This document shows, one piece after another, positions 16,283 to 22,532 of a stretch of DNA of 23,628 nucleotides (positions are counted from its first letter, which is position 1; each line of letters starts with the position of its first letter). The notes below the pieces were generated by a model. That model worked only from the letters and a program-made list of their open reading frames with translations, was not told where the DNA came from and did not search any database. This DNA is from an uncultured Brachyspira sp. (GTDB lineage Bacteria; Spirochaetota; Brachyspiria; Brachyspirales; Brachyspiraceae), in assembly GCF_949287625.1 (NCBI RefSeq), contig NZ_CASEGO010000034.1:1-23628 (forward strand), read 5' to 3'. The position numbers and the translations under genes are program-made.

Positions 16283-16892
16283 TATCTATATCCTCATCTT
16301 TTGAAGAAGCAGCATTTTTTTGAGCTAATAATTTTTTATTTGTAGTTATTTTGGAGAGAAGAGAGCTAGGCATTCTTAAAATTATAATATATGCTATTAT
16401 ACAAGATAAAGGTTTGTCTATGATATTAGATATTATTCTAGGTATAAATGCAGAAGTGAATATTTTCTGACCGCTTTGAATTAAAAATCCTGTCATAATA
16501 TCCATAGCTCCTCCAGCCAATCCTCCGTATAATATTACTGTTATAGGAGTTCCTACTAAAGGAGCTGCAACGGCAAGTATTACACCTGTTATTATAGCTG
16601 TATGAATTTTAAATCCGAATTTAATAGAAATAAATCCTGTTATTATACCTATCATCATGTTAACTATAGCATAAGGAAGTTCTGCAGGATTATTAACCAT
16701 AGAAGTAATTAAATTTGTAACAAATCCAGTAATAGCTCCGTATAATGGTCCTAGCACTGCTCCGCTTAATACTGTACCCATTACATCGAAAAATACGAAT
16801 GGAATATTTAAGTGTTTTGCTATAAATGAAAGCACTATATTTAATGCTACACCTATAGCACAAAAAGTTAATGAATACGCTTTTGTTTTCAT
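16275..16892 (-). CDS. ECF transporter S component (CD3073-like)
   Basis: This is the substrate-binding membrane subunit of the ECF importer. The 205 residues contain about six hydrophobic segments. An N-terminal small-residue helix (the scaffold contact site), FVFFDVMGTVLSGAVLGPLYGAITG-type glycine-rich segments and a PAELPYAIVNMMIG region are typical of S components. A hydrophilic charged tail (about 183-205) ends the protein. The family resembles the CD3073 type, known next to a TudS-like protein. The start has AAAGGAT seven bases upstream. The leader is long: the best promoter lies about 240 bases upstream and the space contains inverted repeats. The ligand is unknown; a thio-nucleobase or other thiolated small molecule is inferred from the neighbour. 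Confidence 0.85.
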   Translation of the reverse strand: MKTKAYSLTFCAIGVALNIVLSFIAKHLNIPFVFFDVMGTVLSGAVLGPLYGAITGFVTNLITSMVNNPAELPYAIVNMMIGIITGFISIKFGFKIHTAIITGVILAVAAPLVGTPITVILYGGLAGGAMDIMTGFLIQSGQKIFTSAFIPRIISNIIDKPLSCIIAYIIILRMPSSLLSKITTNKKLLAQKNAASSKDEDIDNE

Positions 16893-16920
16893 TGTGTAAA
16901 TCCTTTTAGTTTTTTATTAT

Positions 16921-16946
16921 TAATTGATTAAAAAATTAATCAATTA
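16921..16946. promoter_or_regulatory. Perfect 11-bp inverted repeat upstream of the S gene
   Basis: TAATTGATTAA (16921-16931) and TTAATCAATTA (16936-16946) flank four A residues. It lies about 29 bases before the start codon. It could be a repressor operator, or a hairpin in the leader RNA near the ribosome site. There is no G/C-rich core, so a terminator is unlikely. Confidence 0.5.
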
Positions 16947-16995
16947 TATTCAGTTATATTCATTAAGATAATAAGAAGAGAATATCGATATTTTA

Positions 16996-17056
16996 CAGAC
17001 AGCCTGCCTGCATTATTTAGATTATCTGAGGAAAGTGGTATTGATTACTGAAATGC
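16996..17056 (-). ncRNA. Candidate structured leader RNA of the ECF/desulfidase operon
   Basis: In the minus-strand transcript, CAGGCA-GGC-UGUCUG (17010 down to 16996) folds into a 6-bp stem with one G-U pair. The pairing is better in this direction than on the plus strand, where the G-U becomes A/C. Next to it, GCATT at 17010-17014 pairs with AATGC at 17052-17056, closing a second element. The patch is richer in G/C than its surroundings and lies between the likely promoter and the S start codon. No known riboswitch consensus was recognised. Confidence 0.3.
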
Positions 17057-17134
17057 ATATTTTGCGATGATGATAAAATATTCATAATAAAATTAATACC
17101 TTTAATGATTATTATTTTTGAAAATTATATTTTA

Positions 17135-17163
17135 ATAATATAATTTAGAGACTAAAATGTCAA
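17135..17163 (-). promoter_or_regulatory. Promoter of the S-desulfidase genes
   Basis: On the minus strand, a perfect TTGACA (17163-17158) and TATTAT (17140-17135) are spaced by 17 bases. Transcription from about 17128 would give a leader of about 235 bases before the S start codon at 16892. Confidence 0.6.
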
Positions 17164-17198
17164 TAGTTTACAAAAAATTATATATTAGAGTTTTATAC

Positions 17199-17226
17199 TT
17201 GATATTTTTATTATTTTTGTTATTAT
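17199..17226 (+). promoter_or_regulatory. Promoter-like site of the first TVP38 gene
   Basis: TTGATA (17199-17204) and TATTAT (17221-17226) are separated by 16 bases. An alternative -10, TATACT, is at 17224-17229. The leader would be about 160 bases with no obvious structure. Confidence 0.4.
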
Positions 17227-17393
17227 ACTTATAAAGTGATTTTACTGGATTTTTCTTATGTTTATTATTTTTTCAAAAAAAGTACTATTTTGTATGTTTT
17301 TTAATAATCATAAATTCCCTCTTAAATAAAAATTATTAGTCCGTGCGGCTTTAATAAAAATCATAATAAAAAATATTTTCAGGAGTTCATTTT

Positions 17394-18146
17394 ATGGAAC
17401 AGTCAAATGTTTCAAATAAAAAATCAATAATAAAAAAAGTAATTTTGATATTAATAATTTTGCTTGCAGTACTTTCTTATTTCTTTGTACCGCAGGTAAA
17501 TAGTAATCTTAATACTGTATTTAAAATGTTTGCCTCTGGTGATTTTAATGTTGTAAAGGAATTTGTGGCTTCTTACGGACATTATGCTATGGCAGTTTCA
17601 TTTATACTTATGGTGCTTCAGTCTGTAATAGCACCTTTGCCTGCATTCTTACTTACATTTGCAAATGCTAATTTATTCGGCTGGAAGGCTGGGGCATTAT
17701 TATCTTGGTCTAGTGCTATGGCAGGTGCTGCTGTATGTTTTTATATAGCAAGAATATTAGGAAGAGATTTTGTTGAAAAGCTTACAAGCAAAACAGGCTT
17801 AAAACAAATAGATGATTTTTTTGAAAAATACGGAAAACAAAGTGTGCTTATAGCAAGACTTCTTCCTTTTATGTCTTTTGACATAGTAAGCTATGCAGCA
17901 GGATTAACTTCTATGAATTTTTTAAGTTTTTTTATAGCTACTGGAATAGGACAGCTTCCTGCTACAATAGTATATTCGTATGTAGGAGGCATGCTTACAG
18001 GAGGGGCTAAGCTGTTTGTTACCGGACTTTTAATATTGTTTGCATTGTCTGCATTGATAATTTTATTGAGGCAGATATATAAAAATAGAAAAGATAAAAC
18101 TCAAAAAGTTGAAAATAAAGCTGAAGATAATGAAGTTAAAAACTAA
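17394..18146 (+). CDS. TVP38/TMEM64-family membrane protein (YdjX/YdjZ-like)
   Basis: This is an integral membrane protein of the DedA/TVP38 (SNARE-associated) family, 250 aa. After a short Lys-rich N-terminus comes one transmembrane helix (about 15-32). The family core follows: FANANLFGWKAGALLSW-type re-entrant segment, a membrane-spanning GAAVCFYIARILGR, then ARLLPFMSFDIVSYAAGLTSM and the GQLPATIVYSYVGG segment with its conserved Gly and Pro. The C-terminal tail is charged and cytoplasmic. Family members are thought to affect lipid or small-molecule movement across the membrane; the substrate here is unknown. AGGAG stands eight bases before the ATG. The next gene is a second, divergent TVP38 protein that overlaps this one. 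Confidence 0.9.
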   Translation: MEQSNVSNKKSIIKKVILILIILLAVLSYFFVPQVNSNLNTVFKMFASGDFNVVKEFVASYGHYAMAVSFILMVLQSVIAPLPAFLLTFANANLFGWKAGALLSWSSAMAGAAVCFYIARILGRDFVEKLTSKTGLKQIDDFFEKYGKQSVLIARLLPFMSFDIVSYAAGLTSMNFLSFFIATGIGQLPATIVYSYVGGMLTGGAKLFVTGLLILFALSALIILLRQIYKNRKDKTQKVENKAEDNEVKN

Positions 18147-18807
18147 ATATATAAAACTTGTTATATTTTTGGCAGCAGTTATAGCTGTTATTATATTAAA
18201 TTATCATTATAAATTTCATGATAGAATACATAATTTGGAAGATTTTAGAAATATACTTGGAGATAATATAATCAAGGCTTCTATTATATATATTATAGTA
18301 ACAGCTATAGGAAGTTCTGTGTTAGCTTTGCCTGGTGTAGCATTTGCTTTGTTTTCCGGATTGCTGTTTGGACCTGTACTTGGTATAATATTATGTTCTT
18401 TTTCTGCTACTTTGGCTGCTGTAATTTCTTTTTTAATAGCTAGATTTTTCTTAAAAGATACTATAAAGCCATTGGTAGAGAAAAATAAATATTTAAATAA
18501 ACTTTTATTTGAGGAAGGAAATAAAAATGCGATGCTGCTTTTGATGATTACAAGATTAGTACCTTTATTTCCTTACAATATACAGAATTTTGCTTATGGT
18601 ATAACCGATGTTAGTTTCGTTAAATATTCATTGTATACATTTTTATTTATGCTTCCGGGTATATCTTTATTTACTATAGCTTCTGTAGGTGCAGTGTCCG
18701 AGAATAACAGATATTTATATTTTTTGATTGCTGGGGTTATTTTTATATTTGTATTGGTATTATCTTTATTTTTAAAGAGTAAATATATGAATGATAAATC
18801 TGTTTAG
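18130..18807 (+). CDS. Second TVP38/TMEM64-family membrane protein
   Basis: This 225-residue integral membrane protein shares the family core: the GVAFALFSGLLFGPVLG segment, TLAAVISFLIARFFL, ITRLVPLFPYNIQNFAYGITDV and the FLFMLPGISLFTIASVGAV region. It is only distantly similar to the previous protein, so the pair is old rather than a fresh duplication. The frame also offers a TTG at 18109. I prefer the ATG at 18130, although neither has a good ribosome site. Either way it overlaps the upstream gene (17 or 38 bases), so translation is coupled. Two TVP38 proteins together with a YdjY-like protein recall the ydjX-ydjY-ydjZ association. Confidence 0.85.
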   Translation: MKLKTKYIKLVIFLAAVIAVIILNYHYKFHDRIHNLEDFRNILGDNIIKASIIYIIVTAIGSSVLALPGVAFALFSGLLFGPVLGIILCSFSATLAAVISFLIARFFLKDTIKPLVEKNKYLNKLLFEEGNKNAMLLLMITRLVPLFPYNIQNFAYGITDVSFVKYSLYTFLFMLPGISLFTIASVGAVSENNRYLYFLIAGVIFIFVLVLSLFLKSKYMNDKSV

Positions 18808-18824
18808 AGTATTTTTGGGAGTTT

Positions 18825-18833
18825 TGCTATAGT
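18825..18833 (+). promoter_or_regulatory. Extended -10 promoter before the first lipoprotein
   Basis: TGCTATAGT is an extended -10 element (TGN-TATAGT) with only a poor -35 (TTTAGA, 18803-18808). Transcription would start near 18840, just before the first hairpin repeat, so all three repeats would be in the leader RNA. Confidence 0.45.
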
Positions 18834-18850
18834 GTTTTTTATGAAATAAT

Positions 18851-19060
18851 AACTTAAAAATATTGATCATTTGAATGTGTGAGCATTCAGAGCCTTTAAG
18901 CGAAATATTTTTAAGTTTTTTAAGAGTTAAAAATATTGATCATTTGAATGTGTGAGTATTCAGAGCCTTTAAGTGAAATATTTTTAAGTTTTTAAGCAGT
19001 TAAAAATATTGAGCATCTGAATGTGTGAGTATTCAGAGCCTTTAAGTGAAATATTTTTAA
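18851..19060 (+). repeat. Three tandem 61-bp hairpin repeats in the lipoprotein leader
   Basis: Copies are at 18854-18914, 18927-18987 and 19000-19060, with an exact 73-bp period and 12-bp spacers (G-T-run-AAG-A/C-A-G type). Each has terminal inverted repeats TTAAAAATATT and AATATTTTTAA (14 bp of pairing in copy 1, 18851-18864 with 18904-18917), an inner stem of seven pairs (Y-TGAATG with Y-ATTCAG), and an invariant AGCCTTTAAG. Changes between copies keep pairing (C-G to U-G, G-C to G-U), which supports an RNA fold. A T-run follows the right arm in each copy. The third copy ends about ten bases before the ribosome site of the gene at 19081. Confidence 0.9.
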
Positions 19061-19080
19061 CTTTTTAATAGGAGTAATAT

Positions 19081-19815
19081 GTGAACAAAAAAATTATTAT
19101 TATTTTATCTTTACTATCTGCATTTATGATTTCATCATGCGGAAGTAAACAATCTGGAGAATCAGAAAAAATAGTTTCAGGAAATTCTCAATTAACTAAT
19201 TCAATGGGAAGTGTTATATTAAGAGATGAAGGTGCAGTTCCTGTTGTAATAGATAAAGATAATAAAGAGGTTATTATAGAAGCAACAGTAAATGGTAAAT
19301 ATTTTAATACACCGTCAAGGCATCATGGAATAGTGTTTAAAGGCGTAAAATATGGTGATAGAGGTGTATTGATAGGATTAGCAGATGAAAGAGAGTTTTA
19401 TCAGGCTTTAAAAGATATAGGATGTGTTGAAGGAACAAATTTAACTATGGAAGACATGAAATTATCTAAGGCTGTTAAAGGAGAGCCTTTAGATGTATTT
19501 GTAACTTGGGAAGGATTAAATAAAGAAATTCCTTTTTCTGATATAATAAAATCTTCTGAAGAGAGAATGATGATAGTTAGATTTGGAGGTAATTTTGAAG
19601 CTGCTAAAGCTAATAGAACAGGCTGCATATTATGTCTTGACAGCTGCCCTATTGCTATAACAAGTGATTCATCATTTACTACTGCTGAACTTGAAAATAA
19701 GGAGATAGATAAATATATAAGAGAAGATGTACTTCCGCCTGACGGCACAAAAATTTCAGTTATATTTAGAATGAAGCAATTAGACTGCTGCTCTGTAGCA
19801 ATAAATAATAATTAA
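19081..19815 (+). CDS. YdjY-like lipoprotein with CX2CX3C motif (paralog 1)
   Basis: This 244-aa lipoprotein is probably anchored on the outer face of a membrane. Its signal peptide (Lys-rich start, hydrophobic 5-16) ends in the lipobox ISSC with lipidated Cys20. After a Ser/Gly/Gln-rich linker, the body resembles the YdjY-domain proteins: a PVVIDKDNKEVII strand, a HHG (81-83), the DEREFYQALKDIGC helix (102-115), the DVFVTWEG strand, FGGNFEAA and the RTGCILCLDSC cluster (Cys182, Cys185, Cys189), then REDVLPPDGTKISVIFR near the end. The CX2CX3C set may bind a metal or Fe-S cluster; its role is unknown. Compared with paralog 2, the C-terminus is replaced by a tail with Cys-Cys (235-236). The GTG start has AGGAG seven bases upstream. 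The leader contains three hairpin repeats. Confidence 0.8.
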   Translation: MNKKIIIILSLLSAFMISSCGSKQSGESEKIVSGNSQLTNSMGSVILRDEGAVPVVIDKDNKEVIIEATVNGKYFNTPSRHHGIVFKGVKYGDRGVLIGLADEREFYQALKDIGCVEGTNLTMEDMKLSKAVKGEPLDVFVTWEGLNKEIPFSDIIKSSEERMMIVRFGGNFEAAKANRTGCILCLDSCPIAITSDSSFTTAELENKEIDKYIREDVLPPDGTKISVIFRMKQLDCCSVAINNN

Positions 19816-19915
19816 AATAAATTTGACAGTAAAAAAATAGATAAGTATATAAGAGAAGATGTACTTTCCTGATGACGGAAGCAAAGTTTATGTAATATTT
19901 AGAATCGCAGAATAA
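19816..19915 (+). pseudogene. Frameshifted 3' remnant of a third YdjY-like lipoprotein gene
   Basis: Codons from 19831 encode KKIDKYIREDVL. After one extra T near 19867 the shifted frame encodes PDDGSKVYVIFRIAE and a TAA at 19913-19915. This matches the C-terminus of the two flanking paralogs (REDVLPPDGT, then VIFRIAE in paralog 2). Nothing upstream of this tail survives, since the intact paralog 1 stops at 19813-19815. It is followed by a partial hairpin repeat (19951-19961), so a whole repeat-plus-gene unit seems to have decayed. Confidence 0.8.
19823..19851 (+). promoter_or_regulatory. Promoter-like site within the remnant
   Basis: TTGACA (19823-19828) and TATATA (19846-19851) have a 17-base spacer. 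It could drive the second lipoprotein with a leader of about 200 bases that includes the hairpin repeat. It lies inside the decayed gene, so it may be accidental. Confidence 0.4.
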
Positions 19916-19950
19916 TATTTATTTAGTTTAAGTATAAATAATATAAAATA

Positions 19951-20035
19951 AATATTTTTAAGTTTTTTAAGTAGTTAAAAATATTGAGCATCTGAATGTG
20001 TAAGCATTCAGAGCCTTTAAGCGAAATATTTTTAA
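19951..20035 (+). repeat. Partial and complete hairpin repeat before lipoprotein 2
   Basis: A lone right arm AATATTTTTAA (19951-19961) with the usual GTTTTTTAAG spacer precedes a full 61-bp copy at 19975-20035. In this copy the inner stem is perfect (CTGAATG with CATTCAG), and the loop is TGTAAG instead of TGTGAG. It is the fourth full copy in the window, and ends about ten bases before the AGGAG of the second lipoprotein gene. Confidence 0.9.
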
Positions 20036-20055
20036 GTTTTTAAAAGGAGTAATGT

Positions 20056-20757
20056 ATGAACAAAAAAATTATTATTATGTTATGTTTATTATCTGCATTT
20101 ATGTTATCATCATGCGGAAATAAACAGCAATCATCATCAGTTAACAGCAATGGTGCAGAATTAACTAACTCTATGGGAAGCGTAATACTTAGAGATGAAG
20201 GAGCTGAACCTGTTGTTATTGATATAGAGAAAAAAGAAGTTATCGTTCCTGCGGAAGTAAACGGTAAATATTTTAACAGTCCTACAAGACATGGCGTAGT
20301 ATTTGACAGAGGTGCTAACGGAGATAAATCAGTTTTGAGAGGTTTGTCAGATGAGAGAGAATTTTATCAGGCATTAATAGATATAGGTGCAGTAGCTGGA
20401 AACAATCTTACAATGGAAGATATGAAATTAGAAAAAACAGTTGATGGTCAGAAATTAGATGTATTTGTTACTTGGGACGGTTTGGGTAAAGAAATTCCTT
20501 TTGCAGATATAATAAGATCAGATGAAGAAAGACCTATGGATATTAGATTCGGCGGAAATTTTGAGGCTGCTAAATCTAAAAGAACAGGCTGCATACTATG
20601 TCTTGACAGCTGTGCAGTTGGTATTACAAGCGATGCTGCTTATGAAACAGGTGCTGTTGAAGTAAAAAAAATAGGAAGATACGGCAGAGAAGATGTACTT
20701 CCTCCAGACGGAACAAGAGTGTCAGTTATTTTTAGAATAGCTGAAGATAATAATTAA
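20056..20757 (+). CDS. YdjY-like lipoprotein with CX2CX3C motif (paralog 2)
   Basis: This 233-aa lipoprotein has a signal peptide ending LSSC (Cys20), followed by a Gln/Ser-rich linker. It is a close paralog of the protein at 19081, sharing SMGSVILRDEGA, NGKYFN, DEREFYQAL, DVFVTW, KEIPF, RFGGNFEAAK and the RTGCILCLDSC cluster (Cys179, Cys182, Cys186). It has a single His (79) where paralog 1 has HH. The tail, REDVLPPDGTRVSVIFRIAEDNN, looks like the ancestral C-terminus, shared with the pseudogene remnant. AGGAG lies upstream of the ATG; a second ATG at 20052 is out of frame. The next gene begins 19 bases after the stop, so this lipoprotein heads a five-gene run with the small membrane protein, two glycosyltransferases and an Fe-S protein. 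Confidence 0.8.
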   Translation: MNKKIIIMLCLLSAFMLSSCGNKQQSSSVNSNGAELTNSMGSVILRDEGAEPVVIDIEKKEVIVPAEVNGKYFNSPTRHGVVFDRGANGDKSVLRGLSDEREFYQALIDIGAVAGNNLTMEDMKLEKTVDGQKLDVFVTWDGLGKEIPFADIIRSDEERPMDIRFGGNFEAAKSKRTGCILCLDSCAVGITSDAAYETGAVEVKKIGRYGREDVLPPDGTRVSVIFRIAEDNN

Positions 20758-20776
20758 AAATTAAAGGGATTGATAG

Positions 20777-21181
20777 GTGAAATATTTTATTATACTTTAT
20801 AATACTTTCTTATGGGCTATGATAATTGCCTTTATTATGTTTAAAAATGTATGGCTTGAGATGAGAGTTAATGTAGGTTTATGCTTTTTTATTATATGGG
20901 CTTTGCTTTTTATTATATTCTTATTTGTAAGCAGTAAAAAGAATATTTTTAAAAATTTTAAAATATTTTCATCTATTAATCTTATATTATTTTTGGTAAT
21001 TACTTTAATAATATTGTCTGTGAAAAGTGCTGCATATATTCCTGCTTCTATTATAAGAGACGGATTATATGTTTTTAAATCATTAAAACTTAATACTATA
21101 AATATTATTCTGCTTTTATTTATTTTTGGCGGACTTATTATTATATATTCTAAAAAAGTAATAGATAAAGGTAATGAATAA
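20777..21181 (+). CDS. Small four-helix membrane protein, unknown
   Basis: This 134-residue protein has four predicted membrane helices (about 4-22, 32-52, 65-83, 106-126), separated by short Lys-rich loops, with a charged tail. I recognise no family motif. GTG is used as start, with AAAGGG eight bases upstream, and no in-frame ATG fits better. It lies 19 bases after lipoprotein 2 and ends exactly one base before the next gene's ATG, so it is part of the same transcript. A membrane partner or carrier for the nearby glycosyltransferases is possible but not shown. Confidence 0.75.
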   Translation: MKYFIILYNTFLWAMIIAFIMFKNVWLEMRVNVGLCFFIIWALLFIIFLFVSSKKNIFKNFKIFSSINLILFLVITLIILSVKSAAYIPASIIRDGLYVFKSLKLNTINIILLLFIFGGLIIIYSKKVIDKGNE

Positions 21182-21841
21182 ATGAAATCAAATGCCTTTA
21201 TTATATTTACTAGAATACCAATAGCTGGAAAAACAAAAACAAGACTTCAAACAAAATTGACCCCAGATGAATGTGCCGATATTCATAAATGTTTTTTAAA
21301 AGATATATATAAAGAAATGATAGGATTAAAAGAGTATAATATTGATATTATAGTATCATATAATCCAGAAGGTGATTTTAATATATTAAAAGAAATATTT
21401 AATAATGATGTTAAGTATATTAAACAGGAAGGCAGCGATCTTAATAAAAAAATATATAATTCTATTAAAGAGGTATTATCTTTAGGATATGATAAATGCG
21501 TTTTGATAGGTGCTGATATACCAGAGATAGCTAAAGAAAATATTATAAATGCATTTAATATACTTAGTGACAATGATTTTGTATTTGGTGAGAGTTTTGA
21601 CGGCGGATATTATCTTGTGGGTATGAATAAATACAGCGATATTATAGTGAAGTCTGAAAGCGGTATTTTGAAAGATATTTTATTTTCTATAGAAAAGAAT
21701 AATTTTAAATATTCAGTTATAGAAAAAAAGCATGATATTGATGAGTATGAGGACTTACTATCTTTAAGTGAGAGAATAAATAATGGAGAGGCAGTTTTAG
21801 AAAATACTGGAAATTTTTTAAAAAATATGGGATTTTTATAA
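21182..21841 (+). CDS. Type 1 rSAM/selenodomain-associated (arsenosugar-type) glycosyltransferase
   Basis: This is a nucleotide-diphospho-sugar transferase fold protein of the DUF2064 / TIGR04282 type, 219 aa. The family marks are a basic nucleotide-binding N-terminus (RIPIAGKTKTRL, 11-22), GADIPE (110-115, usually GSDCPE) and FDGGYYLVG (139-147). Members were first named for association with radical SAM/selenium-domain proteins and later placed in arsenosugar biosynthesis. They almost always pair with a type 2 enzyme, which here is the next gene. The reading frame follows the membrane-protein stop directly and is one base before the type 2 start, so the genes are coupled. No arsM- or ArsS-like gene is in the window, so an arsenosugar product is not supported by context. 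Confidence 0.88.
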   Translation: MKSNAFIIFTRIPIAGKTKTRLQTKLTPDECADIHKCFLKDIYKEMIGLKEYNIDIIVSYNPEGDFNILKEIFNNDVKYIKQEGSDLNKKIYNSIKEVLSLGYDKCVLIGADIPEIAKENIINAFNILSDNDFVFGESFDGGYYLVGMNKYSDIIVKSESGILKDILFSIEKNNFKYSVIEKKHDIDEYEDLLSLSERINNGEAVLENTGNFLKNMGFL

Positions 21842-22522
21842 ATGTCTGTGTCTATAATAATACCAATCTTAAATGAAGAGAATATAATAAAAAGATTAAT
21901 AAATGATTTAAAAATTTTGGAAGGTGATTTTGAAGTTATATTTTCTGATGGAGGAAGCACTGATAAAACTTTGAGTATAATAAAAGAAATGAGTAATTAT
22001 AAAATAGTGCATTCTGAAAGAGGAAGGGCTAAACAGTTAAATAGAGGTGCTTTAGAGAGTAAATATAATATACTTTTATTTTTGCATGCTGACAGCATTA
22101 TAGAAAAAAATGTTCTAATAAAAATAGAGAAGTTTATTGAAAAAGGCAGTAAATCAGGATGTTTAAAAATAAAATTTGACAGTAAAAAAATATTAATGGG
22201 TATATGCGGATTTTTTTCTAATTTGAGAGTAAAAATTAGAAATATAGCGTTTGGAGATCAGGGTATATTTATAGAAAAAGATTTATTTATAAGTATAGGA
22301 ATGTTTGATGATATGGCACTTATGGAAGATTATCAATTATCCATAAAATTAAAAAAACTTTATCCTATAAAATATATTGATTCTTATATAATATCTTCTT
22401 CCAGACGTTTTGAAAAAAATGGTATTATAAAAACTATTATTTGCATGCAGAAACTTCAGCATATGTTTAGGAAAGGTTATGATATAGAAAAAATAGCAGA
22501 TATATATAATAATATGAAGTGA
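21842..22522 (+). CDS. Type 2 rSAM/selenodomain-associated (arsenosugar-type) GT2 glycosyltransferase
   Basis: This is a family-2 glycosyltransferase of the TIGR04283 type, 226 aa. It shows the GT2 start SIIIPILNEENII (4-16), the nucleotide contact SDGGSTDKT (35-43), the family-specific GRAKQLNRGA (61-70), a HAD metal-binding element (LHADS, 81-85), GDQG (138-141) and the base-like EDY (162-164). No membrane segment is obvious. Together with the preceding gene it forms the typical type 1/type 2 pair. It starts immediately after the preceding stop. The acceptor and sugar are unknown. The next gene begins 11 bases later. Confidence 0.9.
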   Translation: MSVSIIIPILNEENIIKRLINDLKILEGDFEVIFSDGGSTDKTLSIIKEMSNYKIVHSERGRAKQLNRGALESKYNILLFLHADSIIEKNVLIKIEKFIEKGSKSGCLKIKFDSKKILMGICGFFSNLRVKIRNIAFGDQGIFIEKDLFISIGMFDDMALMEDYQLSIKLKKLYPIKYIDSYIISSSRRFEKNGIIKTIICMQKLQHMFRKGYDIEKIADIYNNMK

Positions 22523-22532
22523 GGAGTTTTTT

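Larger units (their letters stand above)
16893..17393. other. Divergent intergenic region with long leader of the S gene
   Basis: This 501-base region has no coding sequence that I can support. From left to right it holds an 11-bp inverted repeat (16921-16946), a 12-bp palindrome AATATCGATATT (16981-16992), a locally GC-richer patch with hairpins (16996-17056), the likely S-gene promoter on the minus strand (17135-17163), a plus-strand promoter for the TVP38 gene (17199-17226), and that gene's AGGAG ribosome site (17381-17385). Confidence 0.7.

Noticed and set aside
16996..17040. Words resembling the 5' part of RNase P RNA (AGACAG...GAGGAAAGT) on the plus strand
   Set aside because: The bases after GAGGAAAGT do not continue the conserved core, the 3' conserved parts are missing, and the hairpin there pairs better on the other strand.
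18854..19060. CRISPR array
   Set aside because: The repeated unit is 61 bp with nearly constant 12-bp spacers; there are no variable spacers of 30-40 bp and no cas gene.
21283..21960. Minus-strand open frames across the two glycosyltransferase genes
   Set aside because: They overlap two strongly supported plus-strand genes and encode only Ile/Ser/Phe-rich sequence.
19819..22196. A 21-base match between the remnant region (19819-19839) and the type 2 glycosyltransferase gene (near 22174-22194)
   Set aside because: It is A-rich, lies in different contexts and has no flanking similarity, so it is more likely chance than a mobile or att-type repeat, though it is unusually long for chance.
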